From Gavia stellata (Eukaryota > Chordata > Aves > Gaviiformes > Gaviidae): DNA of 64,000 nucleotides. Positions 56,744 through 64,000 of this stretch are shown in pieces (the stretch's first letter is position 1; the number at the start of each line of letters is the position of its first letter). Where the stretch lies: contig NC_082620.1 of assembly GCF_030936135.1 (NCBI RefSeq), positions 1,674,001-1,738,000 of the forward strand, read 5' to 3'. Under the pieces are notes generated by a model that saw only the letters and a list, made by a program, of their open reading frames with translations, was not told the DNA's origin and searched no databases. Both the position numbers and the translations under genes were made by a program.

Positions 56744-57220
56744 GTATGTTGCAATATACAGGGGACAGGTTGGAGGAATCACCTCAGAAAGTCTTCAGTG
56801 CCCTTGCTGCTCGTATTTGTGAAGGATTCCTGCTTTCAAGGGCTAAATATTCCCTGCATACGGTGATAAAGGGACAAATTGTCTCACTCCCACATGCCAG
56901 CTGTGCTCTGTCCTTCACCTTGAATAAAAACAGTTTAATTTTGCTGCTCAGCATTAGCGTGAGGACGCCTCCGTATGCAAGATCATCAGCGTGATGCCAA
57001 CCTCTGCTTTGACTTGCTTATGGTCATTTAAAAGCTGGTTTTACTAAGCCTGTACGTGCAACCAACACGCTGAGGATATCTCCAGTCCTGTATCTCAGTC
57101 TCCAGAGTCCCAGCTCCAGCTGGAGGAGGCGGCAGGCACAGGGGTGTGCGGGACAGGCTATTCCCTTCCTCTTTCTCCGCTGCTTTGCGATTCCAGCCCT
57201 TACTCTTCCTCCTTCCGCAG
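56744..57220 (+). other. NECAP2: NECAP2 intron 3
   Basis: A 477-bp intron between GTATGT and CTTCCGCAG. Nothing else is recognised in it. Confidence 0.85.
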
Positions 57221-57302
57221 GCCGTCGAGCTTTCATCGGAGTGGGCTTTGTCGACCGTGGGGATGCTTTTGACTTCAACGTGGCTCTCCAAGACCATTTT
57301 AA
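57221..57302 (+). CDS. NECAP2: NECAP2 exon 4
   Basis: It encodes [20 protein letters not shown] then ALQDHF, the highly conserved end of the PHear domain. Human has GFGDRGD where this has GFVDRGD. Acceptor CTTCCGCAG, donor GTGAGT. Confidence 0.95.
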
Positions 57303-57877
57303 GTGAGTTTATGCCTCTCCCTGTGTCCTTTCGGCTCGACTTTTTTTGCGGACGCCTGCCAGAAACGGTGGGGGAGAGGAAGCTGTGAGCTCCTGTCGCG
57401 CTTGAGCGGACAAGCATGGTGTAAAGATGTGGAAACACCTGTTCGTGTGCGCAGCCTTTGTGCAGGCAGCTCTCCCCCTCAAACATTTCCTAGCAGGCTC
57501 CTAAACTTGGCTTCCCAGTCCAAAATTAGGCAGGTTTCCTAATTCCTTTCCTTCTCTTCATGTACCACGGGTAAGGGGCTGCTCCTGAGGGGCTGGGACG
57601 CTGCTCCAGCTCCTGGCATATAGTGGGGCTTTGCGACAGGATGGAATGCGCTGCTGGCTGGAGGATACATGCGGCTCAAGCACTCACAGCCGCTGATAGG
57701 AATCATTCCCCCAGCGCTACCTGTAGCACGTCGCTCCGGCAGGCAAGATCTCGGATCACATCCAGCGCCTTTAAAGAGCTGCTGCCCGACAGAGGGGATG
57801 ATCTTGGGCAGGATTTGTCCGGGAGAGCCTCGGGCTGGTGGTTGACGTGTCCTTCTCTGCTTATTTAATTCCTGCAG
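57303..57877 (+). other. NECAP2: NECAP2 intron 4
   Basis: A 575-bp intron with nothing further recognised. Confidence 0.85.
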
Positions 57878-57986
57878 ATGGGTGAGGCAGCAGAGCGAGC
57901 TGGCCAGACAGGCCGAGAACCCTGATCAGGGACCCAAACTGGATCTGGGCTTCAAGGAGGGGCAAACCATCAAACTCAACATTGCG
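57878..57986 (+). CDS. NECAP2: NECAP2 exon 5
   Basis: It encodes [20 protein letters not shown] then [17 protein letters not shown]. The [15 protein letters not shown] segment is essentially invariant in the NECAP family and closes the PH-like fold. Acceptor TTCCTGCAG, donor GTGAGG. Confidence 0.95.
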
Positions 57987-58374
57987 GTGAGGGGCTTTTC
58001 TGGCTAAATCCGCTCCCAACGTTTCCCTTGGGTGGCACAAGAGGAAGTGGTGGCTTCTCCCTGAAATCCCCGTGCAGGAGGAAGCCCAGAGCAGAGCCCT
58101 TTGTGGTAACACTGTGTGCAGTGATTTGCAGAGGGGTTGTGTTGTAGTTCCCGGTTACAGAACCGGGTCTGTGGGTTCGTGGTGGGGATTTGGAGGTAAG
58201 AAACATCTTTGGTTTGACCCCTTTTGCTCCTCCAGCAGTGGGACATCACAGCACAGCAGGTTTTTTTCCCCAGAATAAAGTGATTTGGCTTCCTGTGAGC
58301 CATGGCTGGGGGGAATCATGCTCCAGCTCTGGATTTAAACATGACACCACCCAAATTTCCCTCTCTTCTTTCAG
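57987..58374 (+). other. NECAP2: NECAP2 intron 5
   Basis: A 388-bp intron with nothing further recognised. Confidence 0.85.
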
Positions 58375-58552
58375 AACATGAAGAAAAAAGAAGGAGCAAC
58401 AGGGAACACCAGACCGCGGCCAGCGGGTCCTGGGGGCCTGAGCTTGCTCCCACCGCCTCCCGGAGGAAAATCTTCTGCTCCGCTTTGTCCTTCCGGAGAG
58501 CGGCCATCTTCGCTGTCCGCTCCCACCCAGCTCCCGGGCACTCCCATCACAG
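58375..58552 (+). CDS. NECAP2: NECAP2 exon 6 (proline-rich linker)
   Basis: It encodes NMKKKEGATGNTRPRPAGPG, then GLSLLPPPPGGKSSAPLC and a Ser/Pro-rich stretch ending LPGTPIT. The NMKKKEG and GLSLLPPPPGGK blocks match human; the rest of the linker diverges, as expected for disordered sequence. Acceptor TTCTTTCAG, donor GTCCGT. Confidence 0.93.
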
Positions 58553-58704
58553 GTCCGTGGTCATGCAGCGATGACTGTAAAGCTCTTTAGACTCCATTTT
58601 ATCCATCAAAGATGGGAAAACAGAGCGGGAAATCTGGCAATAAGAGTGGGAAATAACTCCTGATGTTTGTTTTCTCTCTTCCTGACTTCCCTGGCCACCG
58701 ACAG

Positions 58705-58789
58705 ACTCCCTCTTGTCCTGGCCGCAGCCCGCTGCTGCTCCCTCTACCGCCGCCGCCGACGTCTGGGGAGACTTCGCCAAAGCTTCGGG
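58705..58789 (+). CDS. NECAP2: NECAP2 exon 7 (WXXF motif)
   Basis: It encodes SLLSWPQPAAAPSTAAADVW then GDFAKAS. The WGDF is an internal WXXF adaptin-ear binding motif, at the same place as WGDF in human. Acceptor ACCGACAG, donor GTGAGG. The pyrimidine tract upstream is modest (CTTCCTGACTTCCCTGGCC). Confidence 0.92.
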
Positions 58790-59192
58790 GTGAGGCCATG
58801 TGGGGTTTGTGCGTGGCGTGGGTGATCCCCGCAGCGTCAGAAAACCCCCATCCGGACCAAATCCCACTGGTTTTGCTGAAAACCCCTGCTGGGGTGGGGG
58901 CACCGCTCCATCCAAACACCCGTTGGGGATTTAAAAGCGGCTCTGACAAGAGCGTGTCGCAAATTCCTCGAGTTCAGTGCAGGTCTGTGGGCGCTGCCTT
59001 CCTCTTCCTCCCAGCGCCAGAGGCATGCCCCGTCTTCCTCCACTGCTCTGGGCTGCTCTGTGCAAGGGGGGAGAGTTTTGGGGCAACCTCGGAGGACCCA
59101 TTTGCTGCTGCCCAGCTCCCTCCCTGTGTGCCACAATCCCTTTCAGCGTCTAAAACCTCTTTTTTTCCCCCCCTCTTTTTCTCTCTCTCCAG
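58790..59192 (+). other. NECAP2: NECAP2 intron 7
   Basis: A 403-bp intron that ends in a long pyrimidine tract before CCAG at 59189-59192. Nothing else is recognised. Confidence 0.85.
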
Positions 59193-59241
59193 GTCGGCTT
59201 CTAACCAGACTCAGGCAAATGCAGGCTGGGTTCAGTTCTGA
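59193..59241 (+). CDS. NECAP2: NECAP2 exon 8 (C-terminal WXXF motif)
   Basis: It encodes SASNQTQANAGWVQF and stops at TGA 59239-59241. The terminal WVQF is the defining high-affinity AP-2 / AP-1 ear ligand of NECAP proteins and is identical to human. Confidence 0.95.
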
Positions 59242-60215
59242 CCCCAGCCCCTCATACGCTCTTCCCTGCTCGGGTGCTGGGATCGTCGCGATTCCTTCAG
59301 GACCAAAGCTCGGGCTTCGGGACACCCCGCTCCTGCCCTTAAATCCCTCCCCCGGGATCAAAATGCTGAAATAAGTGCCGGAGAGCAAATGAACACGTGC
59401 CTTAAAACACTCCACAGCATTGGGGGCCTTTTATTTTCTACCTGGATTGCAGCAAACCTCTGAGGCTTCTCCTTTTGCAAAAAAAAAGCCGTTGGCTTCA
59501 TGGCCTCTCCGTAATAACGAGAGGGTGAGCAAGTGCTCACAGCCGGAGGACTTTTGCTTGTAGCGCTGCCCTAATTAAGGTAATTTTCGCCAAAGGTTTA
59601 TGCGATAGAGCCTCCTTGGAGACTTCTCCGCTTTCTCCTCACATATTTGGGCTGGATAAATCCTTCCCTCGGTGGGGACCATCCTCCTGGAGACGTCTTA
59701 CCTGCAAAATCCAGATGAACGCGCTGTCGAGACACCGAGCGTCACCCCGATTTCCTCCCCCCCCAAGCGCTTAACTCGGTGATGCGGGAGGTGGGGAGCC
59801 GGACTGCTGCGTTTCCATGCTGAAATTCCGAATTTCTTGCTCTGGGAAGGTTTATGTTTTTTTTTCTCCCTCCTCTATTTTGAAGATGGATTTTTACTTC
59901 TTTCTGCGGACATTTTATTAAGCCTTATATGCAATGAAGGACAGAACGGAGTCGGTCTCTTTGACAGAGCTGGGGTTGAGATTCCTCTTTAAACAAATAA
60001 ATATTTTCTTACCTATTTATATTAAGGCCTTTCAGTGTACGAAGTCCTGCTTATTTTTTTCAGTGCCTCGGATTTTTATTATTTCCATTTCCAACTGGAT
60101 GACGAGCATTTTGGTTTCAGAGCTTAACTGTGCCTGGCAGTGAGCGTGCAAACCCAGGTGAGAGATGTAACACTTCAAAGCGAATAATAAAATGGTTTTG
60201 ATGCCAAATACAGAT
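59242..60215 (+). other. NECAP2: NECAP2 3'UTR (extent inferred)
   Basis: About 0.97 kb follows the stop. AATAAA occurs at 59996-60001 and again at 60186-60191. The second is followed by a GT-rich region (GTGTGAGCTC, GTTTTTGTGG), which is a typical downstream element. No ORF here looks real. Confidence 0.6.
60186..60191 (+). terminator. Likely distal NECAP2 polyadenylation signal
   Basis: AATAAA within CGAATAATAAAATGG, with GT-rich sequence about 40-80 bp downstream. Confidence 0.5.
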
Positions 60216-61616
60216 TTTACCCCCTGCCCCGTGTGAGCTCGGAGGGGCTGTGATGAGTTTTTGTGGTTCCCCCTCCTTGCTGGTGTTGAGGAGACTGTCG
60301 GACGGCGAAGCAGAACAGACGCTTGTTGCTTAGCAGTGGTTTTATGGTTGTGAAGGACTCCGGGAGGGGAAGGTAAGGAAAGAAATGGTGCGGGGGGCGG
60401 AAAATGAGTTTTCTTGCATCTCCAACACCCTGGGGGGAGCCTCGATGCACCTTCCGCTTGGCCGGAGGGACTCGAGACGCCGGAAATCCTCAATCCTGTC
60501 TACTCGCACCAGCGCCGTCTCCCCCTCGCCGTTAATCCGCGGCTCTTGGGGAGGAGAAAGGGCGCTTTCCCGGGCTGCGGGGTTGGGAAGAGAGCGGCTG
60601 GGAGACTCCCACCCCCTCCGGGGGGTGGCTTGGGGTCAGATCCGTGGTTTATTTTGGGAGCGGGGATGCCTCCAGCCCCCAGCACGGGGGATTTTAAGCT
60701 TGGGTTGGGGATTTACCGATGGCTTTCCCTGCTGGGGTGGGGGCAAAAAATCCTTAATTACCCCAGGGGGTAAAAAATCCTTAATTACCCCAGGGGGTAA
60801 AATTTGCTGCCCCAGGGGGGCTGCGGGGGCTGCGGCACAGGGGGGACGCATCCCCGGGGGTTTGTTTAATGCCGCTTTGCCTCGTAGCAACCCTGGCACG
60901 CTCCACCCCAAGGCTTTTCCTGCCAGAGCAAACCCCTGGGCTTTAATGAGCTTAACGCGGGCCAGGATTTAACGAAAGGGCTGGCTTACTCTCTCCAAGG
61001 AGCTCCTTTCCCCGGTGGGAGCCAGCACCATCCTGCCTGGGGGGGGACAGCTCAGCAAAGTAAGCACATTTCCACCGATTTTGGGCACGGGGAAGCGCCG
61101 GGCACTGCTATTTTTTTATATTTTCCTTTATTTTGCTCGTTCCCCTCTCGCCAAGAGCCTTGTTGGTTGTTTTTATTTCCAAAGCCCTGCTTGGCCGGGG
61201 GAATATCCGGTGGTATTTTTGGCGGTGGATGCTAAAATGTTGCTGCTCGCGGCCTCGCCGGTTGCGTTGGGACCCCCGAGGCAGCCAGGAAGAGGAGGGT
61301 CCCCGGTCCCCCCGTCACGCCGGGAGGGGAAGGCGAGGATTTCGGGTTAATCCCAACCACGCATCCGCTTTCCGCTTGCAGGCGACGAGCCCAAACGGAG
61401 CCCCAAAAAAATCCCAGGAAGGGGCTTGGGAGCAAGGAGGCCGCGGGAAGGGGGTGCGCAGGGCTCGGCGGACCCCCCTTGGGGAGCCCATGAGTGAAGC
61501 GGAGCCCACGGTGGAGGCTGTGGTTGAGGTGGGTGTCGTCGTTCTCCCCCCCACCGCAGCGGGAACTGGTGGCTGCTCTCGCGGGATCGGCCACGGAGCC
61601 ACGGCGGCAGAGGGGG
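60216..61616. other. Spacer between NECAP2 and the CROCC 5' region
   Basis: This is about 1.4 kb of GC-rich sequence. It holds a 27-bp tandem duplication at 60745-60798 and a weak candidate first exon at 61490-61528 (MSEAEPTVEAVVE followed by GTGGGT), which I cannot tie to CROCC. The transcription start of CROCC probably lies here or further downstream. Confidence 0.45.
60745..60798. repeat. Perfect 27-bp tandem duplication
   Basis: AAAAAATCCTTAATTACCCC followed by AGGGGGT is present twice in direct succession (60745-60771 and 60772-60798). Confidence 0.9.
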
Positions 61617-62524
61617 GGCGGCGGGTTTGCGATTGCAAAGGGCACTTTTGCAGCGGGTTTTTGCGAGCGCAACCGGCGCTTTTGTGATGGCAAAATGCAA
61701 ACCTGCGGCGGTTCTGCGATTGCACCGGCAGTTTTGTCATCGCAAGCGCAAATTTGCGGCGGTTTTGCGATCATAACGGCGGATTTGCAGCGGTTTTGCA
61801 ATTGCAACTGTAAACCTGCAGTGGCTTTGCGATCGCAAAGACAAATTTGCAGCAGTCTTGCGACTGCAACTATAAATCTGCGGCGGTTATATGATTGCAA
61901 CAACTATAAATCTGCAGCGCTCTTGCAATCGCAGCTGCAAATCTACAGTGGTCTTCTGATCATAACTTCAAATCCGCAGCAGTTTTGTGATTGCAACTAT
62001 AAATCTGCAGCAGTCTTGCAGTTGCAGACTATTCTGTAGCAGTTTGCCATTGCAACTGCAAATGCGCAGCAGTCTTGCAATTGCAGCTGTGAACGCGCAG
62101 CGGTTTTGTGATTGCAGCTATAAACCTGCAGCGCTCTTGTGGTTGCAAACACACATTTGTAGCGGGTTTGCAACTGCAAATGCAAATCTGCAGCAGTTTT
62201 GTGATAGCAAACGCAAATCTGCAGCGGTTTTGCAATTGCAGTAATAAACCTGCAGCGCGCTTGGGATCGCAGCTGCAAACCTGCAGCGCGCTCGGGATCG
62301 CAGCTGCAAACCTGCAGTGGTTTTTGTGATCGCAACTGCAAATTTCTAGCGGTCTTGCCATTGCAAACAGAAATCTGCAGCAGTTTTGCCATTGCAAAGA
62401 CACATTTGCAGTGGTTTTGCAATTCCAAACACAAATCTGCAGCAATTTTGCCGCTGCGAAGACACATTTGCAATGGTTTTGCACTTGCAAACACAAACCT
62501 GCAGCAGTTTTGCCGCTGCAAACC
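61617..62524. repeat. Minisatellite with a 31-bp unit, about 29 copies
   Basis: The array repeats a diverged 31-bp unit that starts GCAGCRGTTTTGCRAT and continues YGCAACTGCAAATCT. Its centre is the near-palindrome TTGCRATYGCAA. Copies differ by several bases each, so the array is old or made of mixed variants. Because 31 is not a multiple of 3 and the unit carries few stops, long cysteine-rich ORFs run through it on both strands (for example 61494-62039 plus and 62029-62730 minus); I treat these as artefacts of the repeat. It sits about 250 bp upstream of the first recognisable CROCC exon, so it is either in the promoter or in an early intron. Confidence 0.9.
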
Positions 62525-62685
62525 GTGCCGCTCAGCATGTCCGAGTTGCACGGGGCGCAGCATTTGCAGCTGGTGGGGGGGAAGAATGCTTTTCGTGGCC
62601 TCGGCCGAGCGCGTGGGGAAGGCTCAGCCCAGCCCCCTTCCCCGCCGAAGGAACAAAGCAGCTCTTGGCTGCAAAGGGCATCTTG

Positions 62686-62734
62686 GCCCCATCCCGGGGC
62701 CGGATCCCCATCCCGGGGCTGGATCCCCATCCCG
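62686..62734. repeat. Short GGATCCCCATCCC tandem repeat
   Basis: About two and a half copies of a 20-bp unit built on CCCCATCCCGGGGCYGGAT lie between the minisatellite and the CROCC exon. Confidence 0.7.
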
Positions 62735-62776
62735 CTGCTGTCCGGAGCCGGCCTGAGCCCCGTCCCCGTCCCGCAG

Positions 62777-62928
62777 CAGCCGTCGCGGGGGCCATGTCCT
62801 CGCTGCTGTCCCTCCAGGAGGAGAACCGCATCCTGCAGCAGGAGCTATCGCGCGTCGAGGACTTGTTGGCTCAGAGCCGGGCCGAGCGTGATGAGTTGGC
62901 CATCAAGTACAACGCCATCAGCGAGCGG
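62777..62928 (+). CDS. CROCC: CROCC (rootletin) N-terminal coding exon
   Basis: CROCC encodes rootletin, the large coiled-coil protein that polymerises into the ciliary rootlet and links centrioles. The exon reads AAVAGAMSSLLSLQEENRIL then QQELSRVEDLLAQSRAERDE and LAIKYNAISER, nearly identical to the human segment that begins MASLLSLQEEN around residue 70. The donor is GTAAGT. The acceptor is a tandem CAGCAG, so the exon may start at 62777 or 62780. The frame stays open through the acceptor, which fits an internal exon with the human N-terminal 70 residues encoded upstream; initiation at ATG 62794 is the alternative. Confidence 0.9.
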
Positions 62929-63771
62929 GTAAGTCGCCAACTGGGTTAACCCCAAACCACCCATTTTCACCCCAAACCACCCATTTTCACCCCAAAATCA
63001 AGGCGATGCAAGCCGTAACCTTTGCATTCCCCATGCTTGGAGCAGGAGATGCTGCGGCATCTTGCAACGTCCCGGTGACTGGAATTTCAGTGCCGTGTCC
63101 GGACCTGTTCCGGCTTGCCGGGGCTTGTCCTGCAGGATGCACAAAGCATCCCCCGCCCCCCCCCCCCTCCCTATTTTATTTATCCTGCTGCTTTTCGGGA
63201 AGCGGAGACCCCCCTGTTGGCATCCTTCGCCTTTTGCATCCCTTTCCCGTGGCAACGGGGGAATTGAAAAGGGCTTTGGGCAGCAGCCAGATGCTGAACG
63301 TGGCTCCTGGGGAGACCCGAATCGAGGGGCTGCCGGGTTTTTTGGGGGGCAGCCCCTCTGTGGCTATTTATTTACAAAAAAAAAAAAGCAAATATCAGGA
63401 AAATACCCCAAGGGGAATCGCCACCCCTGAGCCTGAGGATCCTTTACCCATCAGCTAATCCCGTGCAACGCAGGATGGGGCTTTGCTGAACTCCAGATTC
63501 AAAGTTGGGTTATTTTTAAAAGCACCCCCAAATTTTCCTATTCATCCCCACTCTGTGCATGCGAAGGGGGGGGATGCAGAATTTGGGGGGGTCTCAGCTT
63601 CGGCCGTGTGGGGGTTTGCTGTAGGACCACCCCAAAGCGATGGCTTTGTCCGGGATGGGGTGTTGTGTGTCAAGTTGGAGGATGCTCGGTGGGTGCTGGG
63701 GAGGGGCAGGTTTAACATCCCGATGCGTGGCGGTGGGATGGTGTCCCAGGACTTCCCGCATCCCATCCCAG
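62929..63771 (+). other. CROCC: CROCC intron
   Basis: An 843-bp intron from GTAAGT to CATCCCAG. It starts with a perfect 20-bp tandem duplication (62951-62970 and 62971-62990, CCCAAACCACCCATTTTCAC) plus a partial third copy, and contains C- and A-runs near 63160 and 63377. Confidence 0.9.
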
Positions 63772-63957
63772 CTGGAGCAAACCCTGCGGCTGGAGACGGG
63801 CGAGCGGGAGGCAGCGGAGAGCCGGAGCCTGGCGCAGCACAACATCGAGCTGCGGCGGCTGCTGGAGGAGGAACAAGCCGCCTACAAGCGCAAGCTGCAG
63901 GCGTACCAGGAGGGCCAGCAGCGGCAAGCCCAGCTGGTGCAGAAGCTCCAAGCCAAG
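63772..63957 (+). CDS. CROCC: CROCC (rootletin) coding exon, coiled coil
   Basis: This 186-nt, 62-codon exon reads LEQTLRLETGEREAAESRSL, AQHNIELRRLLEEEQAAYKR and KLQAYQEGQQRQAQLVQKLQ then AK. It matches human rootletin immediately after the preceding exon (LEQALRLEPGELE, RRKLQAYQEGQQRQAQLVQRLQGK). Both ends are phase 0, with donor GTAAAT. Heptad-rich Leu, Glu and Gln composition is typical of the long parallel coiled coil. The gene continues beyond the right edge. Confidence 0.95.
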
Positions 63958-64000
63958 GTAAATCCTTCCCGGGGGACACGGGGACGTTTTGGGGACACCC

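Noticed and set aside
61494-62730. Several 180-230-codon ORFs on both strands through the minisatellite, with Cys-rich 31-residue periodicity
   Set aside because: A 31-bp unit poor in stops rotates through all frames, so open frames are expected. No start context or splice sites support translation.

Overview
The window is vertebrate nuclear DNA, most likely from a bird. It contains spliced genes with GT-AG introns, CpG-island promoters and a short 3'-end relic of a CR1 LINE, the dominant avian repeat. The gene order FBXO42 - SZRD1 - NECAP2 - CROCC corresponds to human 1p36.13. I assigned genes by comparing translated exons with remembered human proteins, so species and exact isoforms are not resolved.

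Layout. From 1 to about 38.4 kb lies the 5' part of FBXO42 on the minus strand. It has a non-coding CpG-island first exon near 38.0 kb and three coding exons (21992-22258, 19440-19556, 12239-12373) that encode residues 1-167, including the F-box and the first kelch repeat. The rest of the gene was not found and should lie left of the window. The introns are relatively AT-rich. They hold a CR1 fragment, a MIR-like SINE relic, a 52-bp direct duplication and one unexplained exon-like island on the opposite strand (26907-27007). Between 38 and 40.6 kb, FBXO42 and SZRD1 sit head to head, each with its own CpG island (YY1-type sites on one side, NRF1-type sites on the other).

SZRD1 (plus strand, 40553-52636, 152 aa) is complete in four coding exons, followed by a 3'UTR of about 2 kb. 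NECAP2 (plus strand, 55662-59241, about 270 aa) is complete in eight coding exons. No gene was found between them, whereas human has SPATA21 there. CROCC (rootletin, plus strand) enters at 62777 with two coiled-coil exons and runs off the right edge. Directly upstream of them is a minisatellite of about 0.9 kb with a 31-bp unit.

The four genes are unrelated single-copy housekeeping-type genes: a ubiquitin-ligase receptor, a small SUZ-domain RNA-binding protein, a clathrin-adaptor accessory protein and a ciliary rootlet protein. They are conserved neighbours and do not form one pathway. The most unusual observations are: a tandem 22-bp duplication that copies the SZRD1 exon 3 splice donor; four evenly spaced CACTGTGA sites (miR-128 8-mer type) just after the SZRD1 stop; the 31-bp array at the CROCC 5' end; and the orphan exon-like island inside FBXO42 intron 1.
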